Below, one piece after another: positions 12,811 through 26,016 of a DNA stretch of 64,000 bases. The DNA lies in NCBI GenBank assembly GCA_013398955.1, contig VWPU01004915.1, forward strand, positions 248,001 through 312,000, given 5' to 3'. The notes under the pieces are model-generated. The model had not been told where the DNA came from. It searched no databases and saw only the letters and a list, made by a program, of their open reading frames with translations. The position numbers and the translations under genes were made by a program. The stretch's first letter is position 1. Each line of letters begins with the position of its first letter. Source of the DNA: Callaeas wilsoni. Lineage: Eukaryota; Chordata; Aves; Passeriformes; Callaeidae.

Positions 12811-12916
12811 AAGAGAAGAGAAGAGAAGAGAAGAGAAGAGAAGAGAAGAGAAGAGAAGAGAAGAGAAGAGAAGAGAAGAGAAGAGAAGAGAAGAGAAGAG
12901 AAGAGAAGAGAAGAGA
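12811..12916 (+). repeat. AAGAG pentanucleotide microsatellite
   Basis: About 21 uninterrupted copies of AAGAG (106 bp), a pure purine run on the plus strand and pure pyrimidine on the minus. The array is near-perfect, so it is probably young and variable in length. Frames through it are open only because the unit contains no stop codon on one or both strands; the resulting Arg/Glu/Lys-rich or Ser/Leu/Phe-rich peptides are not genes. Confidence 0.97.
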
Positions 12917-13707
12917 AACACAAAATACCACATTTTGTCAGACAGTCTCCAGAAAGAACCTGCCTTCCTGGAAATTACCATGAAACAGATTTATAGATGA
13001 GCCATTGTACTGTCTATGAAATTATAATGAGACTTTGAAGACGTGCTATCTGGTAAGATGAGAGTAGATAAGGAAAAAATTGTGGGATATCACAGATAAG
13101 GGACAAACATGGGAAATTGAGCTGTTGGGTGTGTCAGTGTTTGAGAAACACTGGAAAAACCTTTTCTATGAATAAAAAAAAGAAGCAGTGAAAAGGATTT
13201 GAGATTACAGGATATAGACAACAAAAGGTGTTACTTTATATAGTCATTACTGAGTGAGCTTTGACAAGGAACAGCTTCAAAGCAGAAAAGTTGCTGCTTG
13301 CTTTGAGTTTTGAAGACCTCCCTTCCCAAACAAGTCCTGCATTTCAGCAAAGCAGGAAAGTAAAATAAATCTGTTGGAACAATGTTCTTGAGAAAGTGTT
13401 ACTGCTCCATTCAGTCAGTTCCATGGCAGATGAAGATGAAAAATAGAGAACAAAAACGTTGTTTTCGACAGAAAAGAGAAATCATAATCACCATATGGGA
13501 CAGGAAGGATTCATTAACCAGCAAGCATATTGCAGGAAATGATGAAGAAGCAGACATCATAGGGCCTTGGTCAAGCCCTTCGTATTGCTTTTCTTTTAAA
13601 TGAGCCTAAAGATAATGCACTTAGCCTGTTATTCTATCTTAATCAAATTATGCTAGCATTTCTTTCAGGGAAACATTTTTCTAAGAGAGTCTGAGCACAA
13701 CTGCAGA
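12917..13707. other. Unassigned non-coding sequence
   Basis: AT-rich, no repeat family or exon recognised. A 73-codon plus frame at 13382-13603 has no known motif. Confidence 0.55.
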
Positions 13708-14245
13708 ATCACAGAACTGTTTAGGTTGGGAAAGACCTCTGAGATCACCTTTGACTGATCACCACTTTGTCAACTAAACAACAGTACTGAGTGCCACATC
13801 CAGTCATTTCTTGAACGCCTCCACGGATGATGACTCCACCACCTCCTGGGGCAGTCCATTTCAATGTTTAACAATCCCGTCTTTGAAGCAGTTCTTCCTG
13901 ATGTGCAATCTGAAGCTCCCCTGTCACAGCTGGAGGGCATGTCCTCTCATCCTGTCGCTGGCTGGCTGGGAGAAGAGACCGATCCCCACCTGGCTGCAGC
14001 CTCCTTTCAGGGAGTTGTAGAGAGCGATAAGGTCTCCCCACAGTATCAAAGGCTTTGCTGAAGTCCAGGTAGACACATCCACAGCCTTTCCTTCATCCAC
14101 TAGATGGGTTATTTGGTCATAAAAGGTCAGGCTGGCGAGGCAGGACCTGCCTTTCCTAAACCCCTGCTGGATAGGCCTGATCTCTGGTTGTCCTGTATGT
14201 GCCGTGTGATCGCACTCAAGATGGTTCGTTCTATTACTTCAAATA
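13708..14245 (-). mobile_element. CR1 LINE fragment with internal deletion
   Basis: The plus strand starts with the antisense CR1 3' end ('gtttaggttgggaaagacct' at about 13720-13739) and runs through the C-terminal ORF2 region to about 14040. From about 14045 it jumps to 'tcaaaggctttgctgaagtc', which belongs to the reverse-transcriptase palm (the AKAFD-encoding box), and continues to about 14245. In an intact CR1 several hundred bases lie between these two parts, including the FADDT box, so they are missing here. The sequence is otherwise fairly well preserved. The copy is 5'-truncated and dead. Confidence 0.85.
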
Positions 14246-17156
14246 AAGCAAAGAAACCAAATGAAGGCAGCTGTATTGGAGCAGCAATGGAAACGGAAAG
14301 AAACAGTTTGCACTGAGAGGACTAGTTCATCCCACTCACAGAAAACCTCGGCCTTTTTTTTCCATCAGAATTCCCTGTAGAAACTACAACCAAGACCCAA
14401 CAGGGTCACAGTTGAAGTTTGCCTCAAACCTGACTGAATAAAATTCCAAGTCTGAGGCTGAGTCAGGGTCACTGGATAAGAAAGATATTAGAAAACCACA
14501 GGGGTTTTCTGATGAAAAAGGTTTTGTGAATTTCTGATGAAATATAGGCCTGGCTGTATCCACCTAATTTTTTTTCTAAGAGGCTCCCAGGGTGCCCAGT
14601 GCTTATTTATTCAGCCTGAGAGGGTTAGTGAATACAGGATATTTATGATTCTGTGCTCCCAGGCTCATATTCGGTTCAGAAGCTAACCAAAATGTTCTGA
14701 ATCTTGCCCTACCCCAAGTACCTTTCTCCCCTGCTAAAAGAAAAACATAAACAAACAAATAAAAAATTTTGTTCTGAAAGGAGACAAAGCTTGGCAGGAT
14801 ATCAGAATTTCTTGCACAAGAATAATTTTAACTTTCAGCCAGTATTTCTCCTTCTGCTCTTTTCTCTTTTCCATCAGCCCTTTTCCAAGGCACCATGTTT
14901 AATGCTTTACCAAAGTGCTGGTCTGCCTCAGTTCTTATGTCATAAATGTTAGTAACTTCATGAAAGAAAATTACCAGCTCGGTCTGAGCCATCTGCTCCA
15001 CTACAAGCATGTTCTGATGCATCTGATCAGACTTGCACTTCCAGGTCTCTGGTGATTTGTTCCTCCAAAAGCCTTAAAGGCCATTATGGTCATACTTAGG
15101 TGTCTACAGCTCTCAAGGGTGTTCTCCCTCCTTCTTTTTAAAATTAAATATCTCTTCAGTTATTCTCCAGGTCAAGTTGGAAAATTTGTTGAAGACCTGT
15201 GCTTCTGAGTTGGCAATTTCATGAGACAGATGTTCAGGACTTGCAGAGTTTATCAGCTCCTCCTTCACCTTCAGGTAGTATTCAACAAACTCCCAAAGTC
15301 AAATTCTCTTCTCCAAGAGGGGCATTTCATTTCTGGCCATACATTGCCATTTGAGATCTCTGCCAACACCAGGCCAACCTAAATTTGCATCCTCTCTGTG
15401 GTCAGCATCACTCCACTGTTCTTTTGTTTCAAAAGGACAAATCTGTGAGTACTAGCATCAATCTTTTATCAAAATCTAGACTATCTTGATTCTTGGCAAT
15501 CCTTCTTTTACCCCTATACATCCTGATGTCTCAGCTGTGTCCTTTTCATCAGTTTGCTTTTCCTCTTAGGCTCTGTGCTTATTCCTACTATGTCTCAAAA
15601 TGTTGGTGACATGAATTCCTGCTCGCAAACTTTGACCTCCTTGGGCTTATTCTTCCTTTTAAACTAAACCAGATTAGCCCATGATTTTATGTTTCGTGGA
15701 TTTTTTTTTTTTTTTTGTGATCAATATCTATTTTCCTTTTTTATTTTAACATATTCACTCCCTTCACATGCAGCAATGAAATGCCTCCACTTCTCATCCT
15801 TTCACTGTGGACTTGACAAAGGAATCGATGAGCTGTCACATCCAGGATTATTTGTGCCTTTCCGCTGCTGGTAGCAGTTGTTCTCCAGACTATTGCAAAT
15901 CACTTCAGATGATTTGTAGATATTATCCTGACTTTACACGCAACCCTAATGGCACACCTGCCTTGTGTTTTGCAGAACAGTCAAGTCACAGAATCTTGTA
16001 AAAATGAGACAAATAATATAATTAAATGAGATTCAAAAAAAAACCCAAAACAGTTAACACAGATAAACCAGTTAAGTCAATTGAAGCTCTGCCAGTGTTT
16101 AACACTATCATTCTAAAGGTAACAACATAGTCCTTATTTACAATCTCATGGTATTTCTTGGTAGGTAAAACAAGAAGCAATTAAGCAATAAAAACTTATG
16201 AAAGGACACATTACTAATTTTCCACTCAATTCTATCCAAGTAATTAATGATTTCTCCCTACTAATCTCCGTCTCTTAACATCCAATATGAGGTAATATTT
16301 GTTCTTTAATTTTTGCATTCACTTAAATAGAAATTTGAATTTCTCTTCAACTGAAAATAATTTCGGGGTTGGCTTTCCATTTAAATTAGAAACATCATAA
16401 AGGAATTTGTTCTTTTTTCCTCTAAAAGGCCACAGAATTTAATAAATATTTTTAAATATTTTGAACTGTGTAATAGTTACAAGAACGGCAAGCTGTTTAC
16501 TTCAAAATTCTAAGGAAAATTTCTTTTAAATTCTGAATTTAATACAGTGCTGTGAACAAGAGTTTTGTATATTTTCAGCACAAGAACAATCTTCTTCAAT
16601 TTCCCAGATCATATTGTGTTATTCCCAGATCGTATTATTGCTTGCCAGAACTTCCATGGTAAAAAAACATCTGGGAAAGAGGGACACTGCAGCGTTTCAA
16701 CATGAATATTCCTGTACCATCAGAAAGAATCTCAGTGTATGTAGTAAGTCATAACGACAGTGTGGCATCTTTGCACATCTTAAGTATACGTACTTCAGTG
16801 CTGTGATTTTTGGCAAAAGGAAGTGGATGGTGGAACAGCAGTTCAAGCCTGCTTTCCAGAGAATCCCCTGAAGAAATACAGGTCTCATTTCTCTTAATAG
16901 TTCTGTCCCAGAGAGATGAATGTTCCCTGGAGAGGGATTTCACATCCACATTGTCCGTCTTGAGCTGATCACACCTGGGGTAGATGCTCCTGCCCTAATA
17001 GATTCTGTTAATTTTAGGGCCATGTAAAATTTATATTTAAAGAACTTTTTTCTCTGCCTTTTTCTGTCTGATTTTGCTTCAGAAACAAGCGAACAAAAAT
17101 ATTAAAAATCTCCAATATTAAAACCATTAAGATAATGAAATCAGAGCTCTGTTATA
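14246..17156. other. Unassigned non-coding sequence
   Basis: AT-rich, with T-runs near 15701-15717 and an A-run near 16034. No exon or repeat family recognised. Confidence 0.55.
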
Positions 17157-17490
17157 GGATCATAGAAGGTTAAGGGTTGGAAGGGACCTTTGGAACCATC
17201 TATTTCCAAACCCTGTGCCATGGGAAGGGACACCTGCCACTAGTCCAAGTTGCTCAAAGCCCCATCCAACCTGGCCTTGAACACTTCCAGAGATGAGGCA
17301 TCCAACAACCTCCCTGGGCAACCTGTTGCAACCTGTTCTAGTATCTCACCACCCTTACAACAAAGAAAATAATTTCTTCCTAATATCTAGCCTAAATTTC
17401 CCTTCTGTCAGTTTGTGTCCATTCCTCCTTGTTCTCACACTACAGTTCCTAACAAAGAATTCCTCCACTGTTTCCCTGTAGCCCCCCCCA
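17157..17490 (-). mobile_element. CR1 LINE 3'-end fragment
   Basis: The plus strand opens with the antisense CR1 end: 'atcatagaaggttaagggtt' then 'ggaagggacc'. It continues through the C-terminal ORF2 part (for example 'gaacacttccagagatgagg' and 'ggcaacctgttgcaacctgt') and fades in the poly-C run near 17482. The 5' truncation leaves about 330 bp, typical of CR1 insertions. The copy has many substitutions and no useful frame. No flanking target duplication is expected for CR1 and none is seen. Confidence 0.9.
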
Positions 17491-20400
17491 CTGTTAATAA
17501 ACTAGGCACATTTTGGATAATATGTTAAATGTATGTTATCCTCATAACCTTATTAAAGCTGTCTTCATAATCTCACTAATTTTTGCCAGCATAACCTTGC
17601 AAATATAACTGAAATTTAAATAGGGCCCCAAGAATTGTGAAAGTTTTCCTTGCCACGAACAGCTATAAAAAGCTGATACTGTCTGCCATTATTACAAAAG
17701 TAAACACCAGATTCTCTGTAAGAGAAGACTTAAACAACAGGTTCATTGTTGGATGGGGCTTCAGAACGTAAGGAAACCCAACACATATTTTTCCAGAACA
17801 TGGATTTGCCCAGGAACAGAAGTTGGAAGGCTTTTTAGCTTAGCATTACATGTGGGTCCTGCATCATGAAATCAGTGCCATGTAATGCATTTCTCCACCA
17901 GGCAAACAGGGCCTGGGGTTACAGTTTATCAAAGTATCTACGTATTTCTGTCTAGACACGAGGACAAAGCCAGAAGTATTAGCTCCACCATACACTACCA
18001 CATAAGAGCACAGCCACAGCCTCGTATATGTCAAGCACATCACAGCCTTGACAATGGAAACAGTGCATGGATACCTCAGACTGTCTCTGACTTCCAGTTA
18101 AAGCAGTCAGCCTGATCCCAAGTCTGACATTTTCATGTCCTTCTCACATTCCTTTGACCTAGTAATTGAAGACAGAGCACAGGTTGGACAGGAGAGAGTG
18201 CCGTCCTCAAGAGAAATACTGAGTGAAGAAAAACAGACTGACAGAACCAATAATATTTTTTTGATAGGAATTACCGTAAAGGTTCAGGTATCAAAGGTTC
18301 ATCACCTAAAGTCATATCCAGTGCCAGTTCTCCCTATCCTGAATGCAGGTGGAGGCCATTTTGAGTTTGCATCTTCCCAGAGCACCGAGTCCTAAGCCCT
18401 TCTGCCACTCTACCCAAACTACCTTTGTGTTTGAATGTTTTTCAGCCTGACAAGAGGAAGGAGCTGCACTCAGAGAGACCAAGCAGGTCAGGAGGGCCTT
18501 GAAGACAGAAGGAAACTCTTGGCATGCAGGTACCCAAATCTGAACCTCAGCTTCAACTCTTCACTGCTCAGTCAGGACAAAATGCCTTCACAGCCTTACA
18601 GGTTCTGTAAAGCACCTGTAATGGTACATGCCAAACCCCAAAAGGGGCTGGAAACACAGACTGCACCTTCTGAGTTAGCCGTGTGGCCAAGGACACTGCA
18701 GGGAAGGAATGAGAAAGGTTAAGTACTGACTTCTGTGAGGTCTTAGGAAGATCTAAGTCCTTAGTAAAAGAGTTAAAGCTATTTAGTGGATGAAATTACC
18801 TTCTGTAATATTTGAAATCTTGCTTGACACACATTTTAGGGCAAACCTTTATGGTTTACAAACATTTTATAGTTTCCATGTGATGCAGAGAGTCAAGCAA
18901 TGAGGCCTCTCTTCTCTATTCCTCTTTTATTTTTTTAAACACTTTCATTGATTTGCTGTAGAAATGTGTAGGCCTAAAAATTAAAAAAAGCTAAAAGGAA
19001 AAATTTATGCGTGCTGCTGACAGAAATTTAAAAGTTACAATGATACACACTTCCCCAGATAAACTGAAGCATCATAAAACATTTTTTACCAGTTAAAACA
19101 GATTTCCAGAGTGTAGAAATATGATTTCTGGTTGGGTTTCAAGTTAATCCCATCTAGCTGCAGGGCTCAATGTGTAGGCTATGACAGTTCTGCATGTTTA
19201 GGACAGCATAATTAAAAGTGTAATAAATCTAAAAGATAATATTATTTCAAGCCAGTTCTGTTCTACAGAAATTCTGTAGTGATGCCAATGAGTGAGTACT
19301 TTAACCCCACCTGAACTGTCTGCTCTGTTATCCATTGCTACCATTACTTTCTCTAAGATGCCCTTGCTTAAGGGCAGAGCAATAACCCTCCTGAGGCACT
19401 GGAGAAGCTGCAGGGGTGGGAAGGGGGCTATGGCCCACTCAGGGTTCTAGCTGCCCATGCAGGAACAAGTCAAACAAGGCATGAAGGAGTCAGAGACAAA
19501 GCTCCAGCAGGATGCCCAGAGGTGCCCAGCTGCCCCACATCCTTTATGGGTTTTCTTGCTCACCAAGGCTGACTGGAAGGGCTGGATGTGCATCTTCAAA
19601 CACCAGTCCTACCCCAAGCTGTTATAGGTGCCATTTTGCAACGCAGACATGAGTAATAAAAGCCAAAAAAGGTGCCAAAATTTGGGAGTATTCCTGAAAT
19701 AAGGGGATGGGGCAAATAGCTCACGAGTTGAGCATTTGTCCCAAATGGCAACATCTAACCACAAATAGCATGAAGACCCATGGCCTCTTGACTGTATTTT
19801 TTAGTACATTCTAATGTACCAAATTCTGTGATTCTAATGGTGATGGAGCTTCAATTAACTTTACTTCTCTATACTGGTTTATAAAATAAACAGCATTTGA
19901 ATATATATTATTTGTCTCAATTTTAGAAACCTCCATGAAACTGTGCAGGACTTCATCTGTAAATAGATGAGTCAGACATTGCTTTTTTTTGCTAGCTTTG
20001 CACACTTCTCTGCCTCTCTCACCTTCTTTTAAATGTAGTTTAAAGCATGTTTGAAAGAACTAATGAGCAATTTAACCAGAGATCACCTGTCAGCGTGCAA
20101 AGAAATGACTGGAAAAATAAACCTTGTCTCTGTACTTTCAGATAATATAGTAGGGTATTAACTCTGTTATTTTACCAACTATTATGAAACTCTGCCCCAG
20201 AAAGACTTAATAAAGTCTAACTCTGCTACTGCTGCCTTTCATTTTGTTCAGTGATAGAAATGTGGCTTCCCCTCAGCTGGTTGTTAAATCTTACACAAAT
20301 TTTGCTGGTCCCATTAATTCAGCACTAAACAGAATTCTCTCCCTTTCCTGTTGATCTGAAGATTTCTGTTCAGTGTTCTGCAGTGATGAGAGAAGAGAAA

Positions 20401-21084
20401 TAGCTGCAGGATGTCTGAGGCAGTGAGCTAATTCCCAGCTTGTTCAGGAAACGCAAACAGATAAAGTTTGCACTGCCTTTGAAATACTGCTCCCAAATTT
20501 ACCCTGTAAAATGTTCAGTTTGTCTCAATAAAGGTCGTTATAGGTAAGCCACTGAAATATTTTTTACTATGTTGTAATGTCTTCAGTGTTATTAAGAGTC
20601 TACAAAAATATTCTTGTAAACAGGCAGACTCGATAAAGTGATAATTACCTATTAAATTTTTAACACCGTTTAGTACCTCAAAAATATGATCTAGATAATC
20701 CATTTATCCAAGTAATATTAGAAGGACGGAATAAATGAGTTTGGCTAGTGCATTGATTTCCAAACATGGATGCTTCAGATAGTGAGGAAACATCTGGGCT
20801 GGATAATTTTTAAAAAGATATGTCTTCTATATTGCCCTCGCTCAGAGTAGGTGCTGCTAACAGGAGAGCTGTCCCTGCCTTGTCCACAAAGAGAACAAAC
20901 AAAAACAAAGTACTATCCAACAAAAAAATTGGTCCATACCTGGCTCTCTGAAGAATCAGGCATCTGCTGTTCCACAGAGATGGCACTTTGCTCATTACCT
21001 GCATGAAGAAGAAGATGACAATGATGGTTGGTGGGCTGCTGAACTCATTGTGTATCTCAGCATACCTCCATGTGCTAAACTCTC
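17491..21084. other. Unassigned non-coding sequence
   Basis: Mostly AT-rich. A GC-richer patch at about 19370-19640 contains no motif I can name and could be an unrecognised repeat. No exon recognised. Confidence 0.5.
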
Positions 21085-21119
21085 AGATAGATCGATCTAT
21101 CTATCTGTCTATCTATCTG

Positions 21120-21151
<32 letters not shown>
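21085..21151. repeat. GATA/GACA-type tetranucleotide microsatellite
   Basis: The plus strand reads (TATC)n with two GTCT interruptions, that is GATA with interspersed GACA on the minus strand. It begins with a short inverted AGATAGATCGATCT segment. The last eight or so units are perfect. GATA/GACA mixtures are the Bkm-type simple repeat found widely in vertebrates. Confidence 0.95.
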
Positions 21152-21834
21152 CCTTTGACTGATCCCTTACATATGAGTATTTCTGTGAGGCTGCCTCTGG
21201 AAACCGTGGGCTTTGAGGCTTTGCTTTATATTTGACGAGTCATATTTCCACTTTGCTTTACCAGATGAGCTGACCTTGTCTACAGAACACCATACCAAAA
21301 GAGCCCTGAGCTTCATTTTTCATGCCTTGATGGAACAGAAATCATCACAATAAATACTCACTTTGAACAGGACACATCCTGGTAGATAATTTAGTCAGGT
21401 ATTTGCAAAGTCTAATCCAGAGAGATGGAGTGGAACAGAACAGCAATTTGAGCTCTTGCTGCTGCTTTTATTACATTTCAAGTACCTACTTAATAATGAT
21501 ACATAAATTGCAACTGGCCTTCAAAATGGAGAAGTGTTGACTTAGCAACAGAAAAATTTCACAGAATTAAATAGATAGTTCTAATGGAATTTGTGGTGTT
21601 GATCTGCCACTTTATGCTTGTAAAAAATTCTAGCCAAGGACAGCTTTCACTTCAGCAAACTGCAGCTGTCTAGAGATTAACCATTTAATAGAAGTCTGAG
21701 CAACATCTTAAAGAAACAATTTACAATAATTCTCTCTCACCAATGGTGCCAAAGGGCCCTGTGTACAGAATCTGCACATTTTCTACAGTCCTTTCAAAGT
21801 GAGACCATCTTGCAATAAACCTCAGCACTTAGAT
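21152..21834. other. Unassigned non-coding sequence
   Basis: AT-rich sequence with no recognised exon or repeat. Confidence 0.55.
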
Positions 21835-22135
21835 AGAACCTGCTGCCAGGACACACTGTAGACTCATAGTCAACTTGCCATGAGCCCAGACCTGCAGACA
21901 TCTTTCTGCTGGGCTGCTCTCCAGCCTCTCATCCCCCACTTTGTACATAAAACCAGTATTACCCCATTGCACATGGAGAATCCAGCACTTAGTCCTGTTA
22001 AATTTCTTACAGTGGTGATTGCCCAGCTCTGTAGTCTGTCTAGAGCTCTCTGCCCTCAAGGGAGTCCACAGCTCCTCCTGGTTTAGTATCACCAGCAAAC
22101 CTATTTAGTGTGCATTCTATTACTGCATCCAGATC
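21835..22135 (-). mobile_element. CR1 LINE fragment, RT catalytic region
   Basis: Minus-strand translation in two frames gives CR1 ORF2 segments in the right order. One has IECTLNRFAGDTK, then GGAVDSLEGREL. The next has FNRTKCWILHV, then YKVGDERLESSPAE. The family box is FADDT; here the first aspartate codon reads Gly (FAGDT), so the catalytic pair is lost. A frame change lies between the two segments. The copy is truncated at both ends, so it is not the usual simple 5' truncation, and it is inactive. Confidence 0.85.
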
Positions 22136-23124
22136 ATCTATTAAAACAGTATAAATTATAAGAACATTATCCAATTTGACAGTGACTGTTTTGGCATCAA
22201 GAAACAAAGCATAATGTATCAGTAGCACAGGCCAGCAGTAGGTGTGCGTTTTTGATGTGAATACAAACACGTGCTAACTAGAACTGCATATGAAATTTTT
22301 TTCTTTTTGAAAAACACAGTTTAGGTCCTAAGTTGGGGTTTACAAGAGCAGGCACCAGGAATTAGCTTTGGGTAATAAAGAGATACCACCACAACTCCTG
22401 GTTTGCTCCTGAATTCTTTTTATAGCATTATTCTGAACCATATTACTTCACTAGACCATGAATTACAAATGTCACAATGCAAGAAGTCCAAGAACTGAGG
22501 AAGAACATCTGTTCTCCAGCATGTAACTACAGCTCCTGGAGCTGCAGTCTGGAAGAAACTCTAATATTGGGCTGCAGAGGGCTTTCTTCCTCTGAACACT
22601 GCCCAACACAGAGCATTGAAGTATAAATTTGTGCTGACATTAAGGAACATTTATGGAAACAAGCCTACATAAGGCCCTTGCATTCCTCTGGAGCGGGTGC
22701 CTCAAACACTTTGCAGCAGGATTGCATCCCAAGAGACTGTGTTACTGCAGCTAGGACTGTTTGGGAAAGGGAGGAGGATAGTGAAAGAACACAAATCATC
22801 ACATTTCAAATTTTTTAAATTATTTGAGCGCCTCTTAAAAGAGACTCTTTTTAGGGGTTGGAAATTTCCTTTCTTCTTCAGCTTCACTATCAAACAAGCA
22901 ATGTCAGAAAACACTAAAAATTTTGTCAAAAGTTTTGATTTTGAAGTGCCTTCACACCATGATAACTTTTCTGTCACAGAATCAAGCTGATATACATGTG
23001 CCCTCCTGGCTATTTTTAAGTTTATTCTATAAAGAAAACTTACACCGTCCATTTCTATTAATTTTTCTATTCTTGATGCCTTTAAGCCAAAATAATTAGA
23101 TTGGATATTAAGAAGACATCCTTT
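22136..23124. other. Unassigned non-coding sequence
   Basis: A minus frame at 22702-23160 is open for 152 codons, but it starts at a GTG inside the neighbouring CR1 copy and resembles no protein. No other feature seen. Confidence 0.5.
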
Positions 23125-23316
23125 ACCTTGAGGATGGTGAGGCACTGGAACAGGCTGCACAGAGCTGTTGGCACTCCATCCCTGGAAAGGTTCAAGGCAG
23201 GATTGGATGGGGCTCTAAGCAATGTGATACAGTGGAAGGTGTCCCTGCCCATGGCAGAGGGATTGAAACTAGACCATCTTTAAGGTCTCTTCCAATCCAG
23301 ATTATTCTATGATTCT
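23125..23316 (+). mobile_element. CR1 LINE 3' end, sense orientation
   Basis: This is the only CR1 piece on the plus strand. It translates as the ORF2 C-terminus (RMVRHWNRLHRAVG, then PSLERFKAGLDGALSN), then passes through the 3' untranslated part ('ggtgtccctgcccatggcag'). It ends with 'tattctatgattct', the short tail that serves CR1 in place of poly(A). About 190 bp remain. It is a classic 5'-truncated CR1 insertion. Confidence 0.93.
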
Positions 23317-25971
23317 CTGCTTAAAAAGCAGTAAGGTTTTGCAGAGCTAAGATCTGGGTTTAGCTTTTCTCTCCAAGACAAGTTGTGTCCCCTACTCCCA
23401 AGGAATATGCTTTGTATAGAGAAGAAGAAAAGTTGGGTTTTGGCATCTCAATTTACTGCTGACATATTTATTTGATGGTTATGTTAACAAAACTCCCAAA
23501 CCCAGACTTTCAGAATCCTATATGAAGATGTTTACAAGCCTCCACACTCTGGGAGCACTGATTTCCCATCCCAAGGAGGTGCTGGCCAGAGTCAGGTGGA
23601 AGAGTTCGTGTGAGATTCAGTTTGTGCTTTTCAGAAGTCATGTCCTAGACAGTGAGCCTGTATCCTCCTGGAGATGCAGGAACAACAGTGGGAAGAAGAT
23701 GATCTGCACAAAGCTGGCTGTTTACTCCCATCCTTTCACTTTGAACCAATGTGCTACCTATGACAAGACATATTACAGGAGTATTTTAAGCAGTGTAAGT
23801 TGCATCAATAAAATCCAGTTTCAAATACGTTTTTCTCACTTGTGACAATTTTCAGCTATTACAGTTAAGAAATGCAGCCTTCAACTGTTCCATGGAAAGA
23901 CATATTGGCTAAGTTTAAGCTATACCACCTTGAAAGAGCAAAATCTGCCTTGTGAATCCTAAGAAATATTTGTAATTTTGCATCATCCTCAAAAAAAACT
24001 TTTTTAAAAAATTGGAGTTTTTTAATTTAAATTGTTTCCACATCACTGTTTTGACTGCAGTTACTCTGAATGATAAACACATGCAAAAAAAAAATCCATG
24101 TATGCATTATATATTTATTCAGGGGAACAAGGAAACTGTTCTTTCATCAGGTGAATGCTACACGGAACTATTCAATTAATTCCAAAATTTATCAGAAATT
24201 AATTCCCCAATCTTTTTTTTGTAATAGCAATAATGTCAAGAGTGAAACCACCAATCGGTTGGATGCCTTCCTCCAGCATTTCAAAGGAATGTGCATTTCC
24301 CACTGACCTACCCTCCTGTCTGCACTGGAGCTTGGCTTTCAAAGCTTCTCAAGTCTGGAAACGTGGATCAGCATCAGTGGGAGCAACCAGGGCTGGATGG
24401 TCCTGAAGTCAGACCCAACATATGGAATTTCTCATCTGAGCTTGAGACAGCAAAGAGCAGCATTGCTCTGCAACTCTCACCCACCAATTGCCGAACGTCT
24501 CCTGCACGTTGATGAGCATCAGCTACAAGTAAGTACGACCTCCTCTATGCCCTCGGAAGGACACTTGGCATAAAAATTTCTTTAATTCCGTACTGTTTAC
24601 GAAAAGTAGATTTTAACAGACAGCATTAATGTTCTAATCCTCAAGTGCATTCGCTTCAATAAACAGACTACTAAAAAACCCTTTTATTGGCTCTGGATCC
24701 ATTAGGAATTAAATAATATTTTAAAATTCACGTAAATTCTTAAATGAGGTCTTCGTTTTCTGACATTGTGTTTGACTTTGCATCTTGCTCTTGCATGCAT
24801 ACAATTTTTTAATTAAAACTCTCTTCAAGAATTTTTAGTTGGATTCCAAAAGCTCTGACAGAAGACAGGGAGTGATTTTACTCTTTGATCAAACACCGAT
24901 AGGAGATAAATAATCCAAAGATCAACATGTGCTGTGTCAAACATCATTCTCTGTAATTAGCTCATGGTACAAGATGACCAACCTCAAAAATATCCTACAG
25001 CATTTTATTTCTCCCCTGCCACCTTGACAGAACAAAAATTGAGTGGGAAAATAGCACTATGTCAGATCCCAGGGCATAGCAAGTGCTGTCAAACTCTATC
25101 TTTCCTAGTATACACTGCATTCCTATCTGCAACCAAAACCAAGAAATTCATAGCTTTGTAGTCTCTGGGAAAATAAAAAGGAGTTCAAATGCCTGATAGA
25201 GACAAGAAGCAAGGGTGCTGTAGCAGAACAATGCATTGTCTGCAGATTCTCTTATAAAATACTTGCCAGAACATTCACTCTGTAATTATATATTAGCTGC
25301 TAATCATTAACTTTCTTATGCAGAAGGGTTATTATCAAATCAAGCAGTAGATAAAACAAGTGATAGTGAGGAGATAAAACAAGTGATTTAGGCAAACCAC
25401 ACTTTACCAGTAACCAGTAATCAAAGCAAGCAGTTCATGGACAACAAGCTCAGTTACAAAATGAGCCACAGCTTAAACTTTTCTTAATGTCTATGAGAAC
25501 AGCTACATTCATAGGCAAATGTGCACGGATGTAAAGTCTCAAACAGATGTTCAGCATCACCTGCCTGATCTCCTAGGTTAGAGCAATTCAAGGAGCAGGT
25601 CCTTGGAACATCTCCCCAGGGCCACATCCAGGCACTGGAACAGCCATGCAAAACAGCGTATGGACAGGGCTGGCTGCAGGTCTGACTCCAGATGAGGTCC
25701 CCTGTTAGACAGGCTGGCAGTCAGCAAAGTCCCTGAAAGCACTGCACGAGACCCCACATCCACCCAGCTGGCGTGCTGAGGTCCCTTAAAATCATGCTGA
25801 CCCAAATCCTTTGCATTTCCCTGCCTTGCGGCCTTGCTGTCTAAACTTCAGAGATTTATTCAGGACTCAGCCTGCACCAAAGCATTGAACAGATCTAGTC
25901 CCTCCTATGAACCAAATTTCCCCTATTTCTGCCCTATTTCCTTGTCCCTGCCCCACTCTTGAGTTCTATCT
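23317..25971. other. Unassigned non-coding sequence
   Basis: AT-rich. A direct repeat of 'gataaaacaagtgat' occurs around 25351-25390. A GC-richer patch at 25600-25800 carries no nameable motif. No exon recognised. Confidence 0.5.
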
Positions 25972-26016
25972 TTATGTATGTGTATATATATATATATATG
26001 TATGTATGTATGTATA
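25972..26016. repeat. TA / TATG compound microsatellite
   Basis: A run of TA dinucleotides flanked by TATG units on both sides, about 45 bp in all. Confidence 0.93.

Noticed and set aside
12697..12996. Arg/Glu/Lys-rich and Leu/Phe/Ser-rich frames
   Set aside because: They come from the AAGAG microsatellite and have no unique coding context.
22702..23160. 152-codon minus-strand frame
   Set aside because: It starts at GTG inside the antisense of a CR1 copy and resembles no protein.
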